From NCBI GenBank assembly GCA_905182755.1, contig CAJJCS010000001.1, forward strand, positions 169,269 through 233,268: a DNA stretch of 64,000 bases, given 5' to 3'. Source of the DNA: Aequorivita sp. HC6-5 (GTDB taxonomy: Bacteria; Bacteroidota; Bacteroidia; Flavobacteriales; Flavobacteriaceae). How positions within the stretch are numbered: the stretch's first letter is position 1; the number at the start of each line of letters is the position of its first letter. Position numbers and translations under genes: made by a program. Under the pieces are notes generated by a model. It was given only the letters and a program-made list of their open reading frames with translations. It did not search any database and had not been told where the DNA came from. This document shows, piece after piece, positions 28,459-38,693 of this stretch.

Positions 28459-29634
28459 ATGAACTACATCCTTTTTGACGGCGCAGTGCGCAACCAGTTA
28501 TTGCCTTTTACCTTTACACGGCCAGTGGCAGATATTAGGATTGGTATTTTAACCATTCGTGAAAAATGGGAAAAATTCTTAGGTTCTACAACTACTACCG
28601 TAACAGAAGAGTACCTGTCAGATAAATTTCCTATGGTAGAGTTGGAACAAAATGTGCTCATAAATGCTTCTTTTTGTCCTTCTGAGAACTTAGTACTATT
28701 AATCAAGAACCTTCAAGAGAATCAAGCCATTTTCTATAACGATGAGCCTTTGGCTTTTTACGCCAATGAAGATCAAGAAATAGATTTTGATGCCTTTGCC
28801 ATTACTCAGTATACAGATGATGACGTGCTGCGTATAGAAAACACTTGGGATATCTTTGAGAAGAATCATCAGGCAATCAAGAGAGATTATGATGTATTGA
28901 CCCAAGGAAGAACCTCTGAGGCGATACCACAAACTACAATAGCTTTTAATCCAGAGCATATATTTATTGAAAAAGGAGCTAAGGTTATGTGCGCATCTTT
29001 AAATGCTACAGATGGACCTATATATATTGGTGAAGACACTGTGCTTATGGAAGGGGCTACAATCCAGGGGCCTTTCGCTCTTTGTGAGCATTCTAGTGTT
29101 AAGATGGGAGCTAAAATTTATGGTGGTACAACTATAGGGCCTCACTGCAAGGTAGCAGGTGAGGTTGCTAATTCTGTTATGATGGGCTTTTCAAATAAAG
29201 GGCATGATGGGTATATGGGTAATTCTGTGCTTGGTCACTGGTGTAATCTTGGCGCAGACACCAATACTTCAAATTTAAAAAACAACTATGCGCAGGTGCG
29301 TCTTTGGGATTATGATACCGAAAAATTTGCCAAAACAGGAACTCAGTTTTGCGGTCTTATGATGGGTGATCACAGTAAATGTGGTATCAACACCATGTTT
29401 AACACCGGAACTGTGGTAGGGGTGAGCGCTAATATTTTTGGCGCAGGCTATCCTCGCAATTTTATTCCAAGCTTTACCTGGGGCGGCTCAAGTGGCATGG
29501 AGACCTACAATACTAAAAAAGCTTTTGAAGTAGCCGCCGTTGTTATGGCAAGGCGCGGGCTTGAATTTGATATTCAAGAAGAGGCTATTTTAAATGAGGT
29601 GTTTGAAATAAGTAAACAGTGGAGACGCTCTTAA
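28459..29634 (+). CDS. GlmU-like sugar nucleotidyltransferase with left-handed beta-helix
   Basis: 391 aa. The N-terminal half (MNYILFDGAVRNQLLPFTFTRPVADIRIGIL) is the Bacteroidota version of a GlmU-related nucleotidyltransferase domain. The C-terminal half (about 160-370) is a left-handed beta-helix of hexapeptide repeats (PIYIGEDTVLMEGATIQGP, GAKIYGGTTIGPHCKV, GADTNTSNLKNNY) as in acyltransferases. It lacks the classical GGxGxR signature of E. coli GlmU. In this phylum such proteins are annotated as GlmU family, possibly making UDP-GlcNAc; the exact substrate is not proven. Single gene, followed 58 nt later by mtaB. Confidence 0.85.
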   Translation: MNYILFDGAVRNQLLPFTFTRPVADIRIGILTIREKWEKFLGSTTTTVTEEYLSDKFPMVELEQNVLINASFCPSENLVLLIKNLQENQAIFYNDEPLAFYANEDQEIDFDAFAITQYTDDDVLRIENTWDIFEKNHQAIKRDYDVLTQGRTSEAIPQTTIAFNPEHIFIEKGAKVMCASLNATDGPIYIGEDTVLMEGATIQGPFALCEHSSVKMGAKIYGGTTIGPHCKVAGEVANSVMMGFSNKGHDGYMGNSVLGHWCNLGADTNTSNLKNNYAQVRLWDYDTEKFAKTGTQFCGLMMGDHSKCGINTMFNTGTVVGVSANIFGAGYPRNFIPSFTWGGSSGMETYNTKKAFEVAAVVMARRGLEFDIQEEAILNEVFEISKQWRRS

Positions 29635-29692
29635 AGATTAATTATTCTCTTTTTAAAATCTAATAACCTTGCACTTAATTTATTTTTAATAT

Positions 29693-31027
29693 ATGGCTGT
29701 CGTGAAAAAAGCTGCTTTTTATACCTTAGGCTGTAAGCTTAATTTTAGTGAAACATCTACTATATCTCGAGATTTCACAAACGAGGGCTTCCAGCGGGTA
29801 GATTTCACTGACCCTGCAGATGTGTATGTTATAAATACCTGTAGTGTTACTCAAAATGCAGACAAACGATTTAAAAGCATTGTAAAACAAGCTCAAAAAG
29901 CCAACCCCGATGCCTTTATTGCAGCTATTGGTTGTTATGCTCAACTCCAACCACAACAGCTTGCTGATGTAAATGGAGTAGATTTGGTATTGGGAGCCAC
30001 AGAAAAATTTAACATCACATCATATATTAACGATTTGTTTGCCAATCCAGATCGTAGGGCCTCAAACGGCGCAGAGATTCATTCTTGTGAGATTGAAGAT
30101 GCAGACTTTTATGTGGGCTCATACGCAATTGGTGATCGTACCAGAGCATTTTTAAAAGTGCAAGACGGCTGTGATTATAAATGTACCTATTGTACCATAC
30201 CCTTGGCTAGAGGCATCTCAAGGAGTGATACGCTGGAAAATGTTTTAAAGAATGCTGCTGAAATTTCTGCTAAAGGAATCAAGGAAATTGTGCTTACAGG
30301 AGTAAATATTGGAGATTACGGTAAGGGTGAGTTTGGAAATAAAAAACACGAGCATACTTTTTTCGAGCTTTGCCAAGCACTAGATGAGGTAGCCGGTATT
30401 AAACGCCTTAGGATATCGTCTATAGAGCCTAATCTTCTTAAAAACGAAACCATTGATTTTGTGGCACAGTCTAAGACCTTTGTGCCTCATTTCCATATAC
30501 CCTTGCAAAGCGGCAGTGACTCCCTTTTAAAATTAATGCGTAGAAGGTATATGACAGATCTATATCTTGACCGTGTTGCAAGAATTAACAAAACAATGCC
30601 AAATGCTTGTATTGGCGTAGATGTTATTGTAGGCTTCCCTGGAGAAACCCAAGAATTGTTTCTAGAAACCTATAATTTTTTAAACCAATTGGAGGTTTCT
30701 TATCTTCATGTATTTACGTACTCAGAGAGAGAAAACACCCCTGCTGCAACTATGGAAGGCGTGGTGCCTAAAAATATTCGTGCAAAACGCAGTAAGATGT
30801 TACGAGGTTTGTCTGCAAAAAAGAGACGTGCTTTTTACGAGTCGCAGCTAGGCAGTACCTTAACAGTGCTTTTTGAGGGTGAGAATAAGCAAGGATATAT
30901 CCATGGTTTTACTCAAAACTATGTAAAGGTAAAGCACCCTTGGAATCCTGAGCTGGTTAATACCTTAAGAGAGGTGAAACTTCTTGAAATTGATGAAGAC
31001 GCAATGGTGAGATTTGAGTTTCAGTAA
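29693..31027 (+). CDS. mtaB: tRNA (t6A37) methylthiotransferase MtaB
   Basis: 444 aa radical-SAM enzyme that converts t6A37 to ms2t6A37 in tRNA. Seen: N-terminal UPF0004 domain with a 4Fe-4S site (TLGCKLNFSE, NTCSVT, IGCYAQ), the radical SAM motif CDYKCTYC (CxxxCxxC), HIPLQSGSD, VGFPGET and a C-terminal TRAM domain (about 380-444). The TLGCKxNxxE start separates MtaB from MiaB and RimO. Preferred start is the ATG at 29693. Its substrate, t6A, would be supplied by the TsaC-type pathway. Confidence 0.95.
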   Translation: MAVVKKAAFYTLGCKLNFSETSTISRDFTNEGFQRVDFTDPADVYVINTCSVTQNADKRFKSIVKQAQKANPDAFIAAIGCYAQLQPQQLADVNGVDLVLGATEKFNITSYINDLFANPDRRASNGAEIHSCEIEDADFYVGSYAIGDRTRAFLKVQDGCDYKCTYCTIPLARGISRSDTLENVLKNAAEISAKGIKEIVLTGVNIGDYGKGEFGNKKHEHTFFELCQALDEVAGIKRLRISSIEPNLLKNETIDFVAQSKTFVPHFHIPLQSGSDSLLKLMRRRYMTDLYLDRVARINKTMPNACIGVDVIVGFPGETQELFLETYNFLNQLEVSYLHVFTYSERENTPAATMEGVVPKNIRAKRSKMLRGLSAKKRRAFYESQLGSTLTVLFEGENKQGYIHGFTQNYVKVKHPWNPELVNTLREVKLLEIDEDAMVRFEFQ

Positions 31028-31110
31028 GCTAAATAATCACTTTACTTAATCATCCCAAGATGTTATACAACAACTAGTTGACTAAATAAAAAACCTGTAT
31101 TTTTTATCTA

Positions 31111-31410
31111 TTATATATTTATCCCTACGGGTAATAGGTCTTTATACTTGCGTCTGTTTTTACGTAAAAACCCAACTACTTCTGGGCTTGTTGGCATCAC
31201 GCTAATACCACGATCACGTACTTCATCAAAAACAGCTTTAATGAAAATATCTCTGAAACCTTGGTCTTCAAGATCTTCTGGCATTTCATATTTTGTTAAA
31301 AATATTTTACGGTCTTGTAGCGCGTATTCTATGCGCGCCATATTATCTCCAATTTCAAGTTCAAACTGGCGTAAAAATTCATTATCGGTAATTTCTACAT
31401 CTTCTATCAT
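31111..31410 (-). CDS. small GNAT-type N-acetyltransferase (YidJ-like)
   Basis: 99 aa, matching the short Gcn5-related N-acetyltransferase family of about 90-100 aa. Seen: EDVEITDNEFLRQFELEIGDNMARIEYAL..KIFLTKYEMP strands, EDQGFRDIFIKAVFDEVRDRG helix and the ending PEVVGFLRKNRRKYKDLLP. This is a minimal acetyl-CoA-binding fold; the substrate is unknown. It lies 34 nt upstream of the pirin gene's stop on the same strand, so possibly downstream in one transcript with it. Confidence 0.85.
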   Translation of the reverse strand: MIEDVEITDNEFLRQFELEIGDNMARIEYALQDRKIFLTKYEMPEDLEDQGFRDIFIKAVFDEVRDRGISVMPTSPEVVGFLRKNRRKYKDLLPVGINI

Positions 31411-31444
31411 AACTTTATTGGTTTAATGTTTTTCACTTTTTTTA

Positions 31445-32164
31445 TTAAATCATTGGCACCTCTACAATGAGGACCTTGCTATTTTTTGTAATACTTATGT
31501 CAACACTTTGCGTATTCCAGAGCCCTATTGCATCTCTATGTTGTAATGTTTGATCTGCAACCACTATAGACCCTTCTATAACCATGATATAAACGCCGTT
31601 TTGGCTTTGCTGCATGCTGTAGTTTGTCTGGGTTTCATTACTAAAATTTCCTATACTAATGTATGCTTGTTGGTGTATCCAAATATCACCCTTTAAGGCC
31701 TCTTGTTTTGGCTTTACGATGGTTGCAAAAGCGTTGTCTGTAAGTAAAGGTGCAATTTTATTTTGCTCATACCTAGGTGTTACATCTTGCGTTTGAGAAT
31801 GAATCCAAAGTTGAAACAATGTTAGGCTATTTTGAGAGCTTGCATTTACCTCACTGTGCTCTATGCCACTCCCTGCGCTCATTACCTGTATGTCTCCAGC
31901 CTCAATAATGCCTTTGTTACCCATTGAATCCTCATGTTTTAAAGCCCCAGACTGAACAATAGTGATGATCTCCATGTTTTTGTGCGGGTGTTTTCCAAAA
32001 CCCATTGCTGGTGCTATGGTGTCGTCATTGAGTACCCTTAGGGCTCCAAAATTCATTTTGTCGGGATTATAATAATTCCCGAAACTAAATGAGTATTTAG
32101 CATCTAACCAGCCAAAACTTACAAGGCCTCTTTCCTGGGCAATGTGAAGAACTTTGTTCATCAT
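31445..32164 (-). CDS. pirin family protein (YhhW-like)
   Basis: 239 aa bicupin. Seen: GFGKHPHKNMEIITIV with the two metal histidines, the third in SGALKHEDSMGN, and SAGSGIEHSEVNAS with the His/Glu pair. A second, degenerate cupin fills the C-terminal half. Bacterial YhhW has quercetin 2,3-dioxygenase activity in vitro; the physiological role is unsettled (redox or metal sensing has been proposed for pirins). Length and motifs are intact. Start codon ATG at 32164. Confidence 0.92.
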   Translation of the reverse strand: MMNKVLHIAQERGLVSFGWLDAKYSFSFGNYYNPDKMNFGALRVLNDDTIAPAMGFGKHPHKNMEIITIVQSGALKHEDSMGNKGIIEAGDIQVMSAGSGIEHSEVNASSQNSLTLFQLWIHSQTQDVTPRYEQNKIAPLLTDNAFATIVKPKQEALKGDIWIHQQAYISIGNFSNETQTNYSMQQSQNGVYIMVIEGSIVVADQTLQHRDAIGLWNTQSVDISITKNSKVLIVEVPMI

Positions 32165-32302
32165 TTATATTTTAAATGTACAATATGTGTACACGTTTTA
32201 ATTTTAATAAACGCTATTTTTATATCGATTATATAAACTGGTTATTTGTTTTGTAAATTTACGAATAATCTATGTGTTTAGCTTACTTTGTGTCGTAAAG
32301 CA

Positions 32303-32967
32303 ATGAATAACAAAAAAACCCATATTTATTTTGTGCCCGGATTGGCTGCTGATAAAGAGATATTTGAAAATATAAGCTTGCCAGAGAACACCTACTCCCT
32401 TCATGTAATCTCCTGGCTTATACCAATCAAGAAAGAAACTATAGCTCAGTACGCTAAGCGTATGGCCGGCTTTGTGACAGAGAAAAATGCTGTATTATTG
32501 GTGTTTCTTTTGGCGGTGTGGTTGCGCAAGAGATGAGTTCTTTTTTAAAATTAAAAAAACTCATTATTATTTCAAGTATTAAAACCAAGTTTGAATTGCC
32601 AATAAAATTCAAAATTGCAAAAAAATTAAAATTTTATAAACTAATACCGACACGATTATTTCTTACTTCCGAAAATTTAGCCAAATTCGCTTTTGGACCA
32701 ACCTCTAGAAAAAGATTAAATCTATATCAAAATTATTTGCACATTCGTGACAAGCGTTATTTGGACTGGGCAATAAAAAATATGATTACTTGGAACCAAA
32801 TTAAACCTTTGCCTAACGTTTATCATGTTCATGGAGACGATGATTTAGTGTTTCCAATAAAACACATTAAAAACGCAATTACTATTCAGGGTGGCTCCCA
32901 CATCATGTTGCTGACTAAAGGCCCACTTATAAGCCGTAAAATTGTTGATATCCTCTCCTATAAGTAG
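32303..32967 (+). CDS. alpha/beta hydrolase, frame interrupted once
   Basis: Two frames (from ATG 32303 to 32536, and 32518-32967) join into about 221 aa by adding one base near 32500, giving AVLIGVSFGGVVAQEMS, the nucleophile elbow GVSFGG with the catalytic serine. Other family landmarks: oxyanion region IYFVPGLAADKEIF, the acid/His end VYHVHGDDDLVFP and GGSHIML with the catalytic histidine. A small cytoplasmic esterase/lipase-like protein; substrate unknown. Confidence 0.85.
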
Positions 32968-33026
32968 TTTGGTTTGTTTGTATTCTAGAGGCTATATTGA
33001 GTATTTTTATAAAAAATAGTTACAAC

Positions 33027-33974
33027 ATGCATTTACTTTCAAAAATTGGTTTAGCCGCTGTCGCGGTAGTTATTTGTGGGCTTTTTATTCAGGCTATTCA
33101 ATCTCCTGAAGTTGCTAGCCAACCTACAGAAACCGCTACTTCAGCTGAGCAGCAAAGATCACAAACCTTGCGTGTAGAGGCTCTTGATATCCCAAATGTT
33201 ATGACCTTTGCGGGAGAGCGTGTCCCTCTGCAAGATACCGATGTGAGAGAGCGTCTAGATAGAGAGATTCATGTAAATACCTATTGGCATTCTAACATGC
33301 TGCTTATGATAAAAAAGGCCAATCGGTTTTTCTCAGAGATAGAGCCTCTTTTAAAGAAATACAATCTTCCTGATGATTTTAAATATTTGGCAGTAGCAGA
33401 GAGTGGTCTAGATAATGTTACCTCGCATGCAGGAGCCTCTGGCTTTTGGCAATTCATGAAAGCAACTGGAAAAGAGTACGGCTTAGAGATTAACAATTAC
33501 GTAGATGAACGTTATAATCTAGAATTAGCTACTAAAGTTGCAGCACAGTATCTAATTAACTCAAAAGAGTTGTTTGGAAGCTGGACAAACGCTGCTGCAG
33601 CATACAATGCTGGTAATGCCGGGATCACCAAGCAAATGAAGCGTCAAGATGCTACTGATTATTATAGTTTGTTGTTAAATAGTGAAACGGGCAGGTATGT
33701 TTTTAGAATTTTAGCCTTTAAAGAAATACTAAGTAATCCAGAGAAATATGGTTTTTATGTAGACCAACAAGACCTCTACCAAGCCATACCTACAAAGACA
33801 ATTATTATAGATACTCCAGTTACAGATTTTGCAAAATTCGCAAAACAGCAGGGTATTAATTATAAGATTTTAAAGATACACAACCCTTGGCTGCGAGATA
33901 CGTATTTAAAAAATGCATCTGGAAAAGCGTACAGCATAAAAATACCAATACCTGGGTATTATGTTTTAGACTAG
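33027..33974 (+). CDS. lytic transglycosylase (SLT domain)
   Basis: 315 aa from the ATG at 33027 (an upstream TTG would add ten residues before the hydrophobic segment, with no benefit). An N-terminal membrane anchor or signal (LLSKIGLAAVAVVICGLFIQAI) is followed by a Slt-type domain: catalytic Glu in YLAVAESGLDN, then SGFWQFMKATGKEYGLEIN, DERYNLELAT, and WTNAAAAYNAG. This is family 1 (MltD-like), which cleaves peptidoglycan glycan strands to 1,6-anhydroMurNAc ends. The C-terminal segment (TKTIIIDTPVTDFAKFA) resembles the spacer before LysM in MltD, but no full LysM is present. Confidence 0.9.
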   Translation: MHLLSKIGLAAVAVVICGLFIQAIQSPEVASQPTETATSAEQQRSQTLRVEALDIPNVMTFAGERVPLQDTDVRERLDREIHVNTYWHSNMLLMIKKANRFFSEIEPLLKKYNLPDDFKYLAVAESGLDNVTSHAGASGFWQFMKATGKEYGLEINNYVDERYNLELATKVAAQYLINSKELFGSWTNAAAAYNAGNAGITKQMKRQDATDYYSLLLNSETGRYVFRILAFKEILSNPEKYGFYVDQQDLYQAIPTKTIIIDTPVTDFAKFAKQQGINYKILKIHNPWLRDTYLKNASGKAYSIKIPIPGYYVLD

Positions 33975-34011
33975 TACTTTACATGTTTGCCACTTGGGTT
34001 TTAAAGAGGTC

Positions 34012-34581
34012 TTAGCGCCTCCCTCCACGACCAGATCTTCCGCCTCCAAATTGTTGCTTTGGTTGTCCAGAGCGTTTCATTTGGTCTTTCATCATTTTTA
34101 TTTGATCTTCCATCATGTTTTGTTTGTCCAACTTTTTTGCTTCAGAAAGAAGTACTTCGGCTTCACGTTTTCTATTTTTAGACATGGCAATACCGGCTAG
34201 GTTTAATTTGGTCATGGCCATATCTGTATCCATGGATAAGCCTAGTGCTACTGCTTTTTTAAAATATTTTTCGGCTTCATTCATGTTGGTTTGTGAAACC
34301 ATGAGTCCGTTCAGGTAATTATAATACCCTTGTTGCTTGGTAACTAGAGAGGCTTCTGGATTTTTAATTTTATCAAGCCATTTTTTAGCTCCAGGAAAAT
34401 CTTGTTTGCGTAATCTAAGAAAGGACAGAAGAATGATTTCATTTTTGAAATATAGGAATACAAAGATCCCTGCCAGAAGTAGGAACATTATACCATTTCC
34501 TATGTAAGATTCTATAAATTGCCAAACAGCTGCTCCTACAAGAAGTGCTGTTATAATTAGTTTTAAATTTTTATGGAACAT
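34012..34581 (-). CDS. membrane-anchored TPR protein with Gly/Arg-rich tail
   Basis: 189 aa. Two hydrophobic helices at the N-terminus (LIITALLVGAAVWQF and GIMFLLLAGIFVFLYF) are followed by a cytoplasmic region with two to three tetratricopeptide repeats (QGYYNYLNGLMVSQTNMNEAEKYFKKAVALG; TKLNLAGIAMSKNRKREAEVLLSEAKKLD). The last 15 residues are basic and glycine-rich (QQFGGGRSGRGGRR), as in many nucleic-acid-binding or disordered tails. No named function; a common Flavobacteriia protein architecture. Confidence 0.75.
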   Translation of the reverse strand: MFHKNLKLIITALLVGAAVWQFIESYIGNGIMFLLLAGIFVFLYFKNEIILLSFLRLRKQDFPGAKKWLDKIKNPEASLVTKQQGYYNYLNGLMVSQTNMNEAEKYFKKAVALGLSMDTDMAMTKLNLAGIAMSKNRKREAEVLLSEAKKLDKQNMMEDQIKMMKDQMKRSGQPKQQFGGGRSGRGGRR

Positions 34582-34645
34582 ATTGCCTTTATTTTAAGGT
34601 CAACAAAGGTAATGAAAACAATTAAAAATATTTCACATTTTGATG

Positions 34646-34675
34646 TTTGACGTTTAAAAAAAGATTGTATCTTTG
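34646..34675 (+). promoter_or_regulatory. Bacteroidota-type promoter of rpmH
   Basis: TTTG at 34646-34649 and TATCTTTG at 34668-34675 with an 18-nt spacer, a near-ideal primary sigma promoter for this phylum, about 85 nt before the rpmH start. The leader in between may have a regulatory role. Confidence 0.8.
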
Positions 34676-34760
34676 CAGCCGCATACACAGTATATATTGT
34701 TGTGTAGACAATGCAGAGCATAAATTAATAAGGATTTCAAGACGATTAATATAATATACC

Positions 34761-34922
34761 ATGAGTAAAAGAACATTTCAGCCATCAAAAAGAAAGAGAA
34801 GAAACAAGCACGGTTTTAGAGAGCGTATGGCATCTGTAAGCGGTAGAAAAGTATTAGCTTCTCGTAGAGCAAAAGGAAGAAAGAAAATTTCTGTTTCTTC
34901 AGAAACTCGTCACAAAAAATAA
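34761..34922 (+). CDS. rpmH: 50S ribosomal protein L34
   Basis: 53 aa, read directly from the sequence. Typical start [20 protein letters not shown], then [20 protein letters not shown] and a basic SSETRHKK tail. Highly basic, part of the large ribosomal subunit. Strong promoter upstream, terminator downstream. In many bacteria rpmH neighbours dnaA/rnpA; here it does not, as is usual in Flavobacteriia. Confidence 0.97.
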   Translation: MSKRTFQPSKRKRRNKHGFRERMASVSGRKVLASRRAKGRKKISVSSETRHKK

Positions 34923-34941
34923 ATGTTGATAAGTAATAAAT

Positions 34942-34978
34942 AAAAGGTGTTGTTTTTATAAGCAACACCTTTTTTTTA
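34942..34978 (+). terminator. rho-independent terminator of rpmH
   Basis: AAAAGGTGTTG pairs with CAACACCTTTT across a short A/T loop, followed by at least seven T (34942-34978). It lies 20 nt after rpmH. Confidence 0.93.
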
Positions 34979-35024
34979 TACCCTATTGAATCGTAATTTT
35001 GAAACAGTAAAAAATTTTGTTATT

Positions 35025-37878
35025 ATGCCAAAAAACAACGCACTTAAATCTATTTTAATTATTGGTTCTGGCCCAATTGTTATTGGACAAGCCTGTGAGT
35101 TTGATTACTCTGGATCTCAAGCTCTTAGATCCCTTAAGAGAGGATGGAATTGAAACCATTTTAATAAACTCAAATCCTGCAACTATCATGACAGATCCTA
35201 CCATGGCAGATCATGTATACTTGTTACCACTCAACACAAAATCTATACTTCAGATTTTAAAAGAGCATCCACAAATTGATGCTGTACTTCCTACTATGGG
35301 TGGACAAACAGCTTTGAATTTGGCGATAGAGGCAGACGAAAAAGGTATTTGGAAGGATTTTGGTGTAGAAATTATTGGTGTAGATATTGATGCAATAAAT
35401 ATTACAGAAGATAGAGAGAAATTTAGAGTTTTAATGGATGAAATTGGTGTTGGTATGGCGCCTCAAGCAACTGCAACATCTTACCTAGAGGGTAAGGAAA
35501 TTGCTCAAGAGTTTGGATTTCCACTTGTTATTAGAGCCTCCTATACTTTGGGTGGAGCTGGAGCTTCTATTGTTTACAAAGAGGAAGATTTTGATGATTT
35601 ATTACGCCATGGTTTGGAGGTATCTCCAATACACGAGGTAATGATAGACAAAGCCATGATGGGCTGGAAGGAATATGAACTAGAATTACTACGTGACAGA
35701 AATGACAACGTAGTTATTATTTGTGCTATAGAAAACATGGACCCTATGGGGATTCACACCGGAGATTCTATTACCGTTGCACCAGCAATGACCTTGAGTG
35801 ATAAAACCTATCAAAGAATGCGAGATATGGCCATACATATGATGCGCAGCATTGGTGATTTTGCAGGTGGTTGTAATGTGCAATTTGCCGTAAGCCCTGA
35901 TGATAAAGAAGAAATTATTGCCATAGAAATTAATCCTCGTGTTTCTAGATCTTCTGCATTGGCCTCTAAGGCAACAGGATATCCTATTGCCAAAATAGCA
36001 TCAAAGCTAGCCATTGGGTACCATCTTGATGAGCTGGATAATCAAATCACAAAATCTACTTCTGCACTTTTTGAGCCTACACTAGATTATGTGATTGTAA
36101 AAATACCACGTTGGAACTTCGATAAATTTGAAGGAAGTGATAGAACTCTTGGCCTGCAAATGAAATCTGTAGGAGAAGTAATGGGGATTGGCCGTAGCTT
36201 TCAAGAAGCCCTTCATAAGGCAACCCAGTCTTTAGAAATTAAAAGAAATGGATTAGGTGCAGATGGAAAAAGCTATACCAACTATGAGCAAATACTTGAT
36301 AAATTAAAAAATGCAAGTTGGGATCGTGTTTTTGTTATTTATGATGCCATCCAGTTGGGAATACCTCTGAGCCGCATACATGAAATTACAAAAATAGACA
36401 TGTGGTTTTTAAAGCAGTATGAAGAGCTGTACCTATTAGAAAAGGAAATTTCTAGTTTCACGCTAGACACCTTGCCTAGAGAGCTTTTACTGGAAGCAAA
36501 ACAAAAAGGCTATGGAGATAGACAAATAGCTCACATGCTTAAATGTTTAGAGAGCCAAGTATACAATAAACGTGAAGAGTTAAACATACAACGTGTGTAT
36601 AAACTCGTGGACACCTGCGCCGCAGAGTTTAAAGCACAGACACCATATTATTACTCTACTTTCGAGAATAGCATAGAACTCCCTGATGGAAGCACCTATG
36701 TAGAAAACGATAGTATTGTCACAGATAAAAAGAAAATTATAGTACTAGGTTCTGGCCCAAATAGAATTGGGCAAGGTATTGAGTTTGATTACTGTTGTGT
36801 TCACGGAATATTAGCTGCCTCTGAGATTGGCTATGAAACCATCATGATAAACTGTAATCCAGAAACTGTTTCTACAGATTTTGATGTGGCAGATAAATTA
36901 TACTTTGAACCAGTTTTCTGGGAGCATATTTATGATATCATTCGTCATGAAAAACCAGAAGGTGTTATTGTTCAACTAGGAGGGCAGACTGCCTTAAAAT
37001 TAGCAGAAAAGCTGGAACGTTACGGCGTTAAAATTCTTGGAACTAGTTTCCAAGCACTAGATTTGGCAGAAGACAGAGGGAGTTTCTCAACTATATTAAA
37101 AGATTTGGGAATTCCTTATCCAGAGTTTGGTGTAGCAGAAACCACAGATGAAGCCCTAGCCCTTGCAGATCAACTAGATTTCCCACTTTTAATTAGACCT
37201 TCATACGTACTGGGAGGTCAGGGCATGAAAATTGTCATCAATAAACAAGAATTAGAAGAACACGTAGTAGATTTACTGCGTAAGATACCAAACAACAAAC
37301 TCCTTTTAGATCATTACCTAGACGGAGCTATAGAGGCAGAGGCAGATGCAATTTGTGATGGAGAAGATGTATATATTATTGGTATGATGGAGCATATAGA
37401 GCCTTGTGGTATTCACTCCGGAGATTCTAATGCAACACTACCTCCTTTTGATTTGAGTGAAGATGTCATGCAACAAATTAAAGACCACACGGTAAAAATT
37501 GCCAAAGCGCTTAATACCGTAGGGTTAATAAACATACAATTTGCAGTTAAAGATGATGTGGTTTACATCATTGAGGCCAATCCAAGAGCCTCTAGGACCG
37601 TTCCTTTTATAGCCAAGGCTTATGGTGAACCGTATGTTAATTATGCAACCAAAGTAATGCTAGGACATAGCAAGGTAAAAGACTTTGATTTTAAACCCTC
37701 ACTAAATGGGTATGCTATCAAGCAGCCAGTATTTAGTTTTAATAAATTCCCCAATGTAAACAAACAACTAGGACCAGAGATGAAAAGTACTGGAGAGAGT
37801 ATCTTGTTTATTGACGATTTAGAAGATGATCAGTTTTATGATTTGTATTCTAGAAGGAAAATGTATTTAAGTAAATAA
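35025..37878 (+). CDS. carB: carbamoyl-phosphate synthase large subunit, frame interrupted once
   Basis: About 951 aa when read from the ATG at 35025, where the canonical start [20 protein letters not shown] and then [16 protein letters not shown] is visible. The long open frame begins only at 35062 because one extra base near 35143 (CTTAAGAGAGGAT; CTTAAGGAGGAT would read LKED) breaks the N-terminal part. Two ATP-grasp halves follow ([11 protein letters not shown] and [11 protein letters not shown]). It makes carbamoyl phosphate from glutamine-derived ammonia, bicarbonate and two ATP with CarA. The MGS-like allosteric domain at the C-terminus is short or missing compared with 1070-aa enzymes, which fits the Bacteroidota type. 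Confidence 0.94.
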
Positions 37879-37974
37879 GACTAAAAAGAGTAAGAATTTA
37901 ATTGGGTTTGTTTCAATAAAATTAGTACAATTAATTTAAATTTAATAAATTCACAAAACACAAAAACAAACACC

Positions 37975-38562
37975 ATGAAACAATTTTTATCTACTTTATT
38001 TATGCTTTCAGTTTTTTTTGCCTCAGCGCAAGAAACCTTTGAAGTTGATTGGGATCAGTCAACTACCGAAGCAGATGCTACTTTTACTATTGAAACTGGA
38101 GACACGATTATCTGGACGTGGGCCAATCAATCTCCTCATGATGTTGTTGCCTCTCCAGGAGAAACAGATGCGCCGGGAGATTTTGGAAGTGAAATTATTA
38201 TTGGTACTGGGCAAACCTACCAATATACTTTTACTGTAGAGGCTGTAATTGACTATTTATGTTCGGTTCACCCAACAAGTATGTTAGGGACTATTACAGT
38301 AGAAGAGGCACTTTCTACACAAGATAAATTTGAGGAAAATATTACTTTTTTCCCAAATCCAGTAACTGATAATGTACGTATAAGATCTCTCTTCCAATTT
38401 GACACATACCGCATTTTTGACATTAATGGAAAACAGGTTTCTGAAGGGGTTGGTAATGGAACTTATACTGATGCAAACCTTTCGCATTTAAAAACGGGTA
38501 CGTACTTTGTTAAGGTTGTTGATGGAGCTTTGGAAGCGACCGTTCGTTTGTTGAAAAAGTAA
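37975..38562 (+). CDS. T9SS-exported cupredoxin (type 1 copper) protein
   Basis: 195 aa with a signal peptide (LSTLFMLSVFFASAQ). The plastocyanin-like domain (about 22-105) has the expected copper ligands: His in WANQSPHDVVA and the C-terminal Cys-His-Met loop in YLCSVHPTSMLGTITV. A type A T9SS sorting domain covers residues about 120-195 (FFPNPVTDNVRIRS ... LKTGTYFVKVVDG). Predicted to be exported through the outer membrane and act in extracellular or cell-surface electron transfer or copper binding. Confidence 0.92.
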   Translation: MKQFLSTLFMLSVFFASAQETFEVDWDQSTTEADATFTIETGDTIIWTWANQSPHDVVASPGETDAPGDFGSEIIIGTGQTYQYTFTVEAVIDYLCSVHPTSMLGTITVEEALSTQDKFEENITFFPNPVTDNVRIRSLFQFDTYRIFDINGKQVSEGVGNGTYTDANLSHLKTGTYFVKVVDGALEATVRLLKK

Positions 38563-38583
38563 ATCATTCACACCAATATAAAT

Positions 38584-38617
38584 TAAAAAACACCTTCTAT
38601 TTAGAAGGTGTTTTTTA
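38584..38617. terminator. rho-independent terminator
   Basis: AAAAAACACCTTCT and AGAAGGTGTTTTTT form a perfect stem around ATTT. It follows the cupredoxin gene and has T runs on both strands, but the minus-strand ABC transporter operon ends at 38694, so it may serve both. Confidence 0.9.
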
Positions 38618-38693
38618 ATAATAGTGTGTTTGGTATTTACTGTGAGTGAAAACTTTTACAGTAAAGATACTAACTCTTATTATTGTAGGGGCA

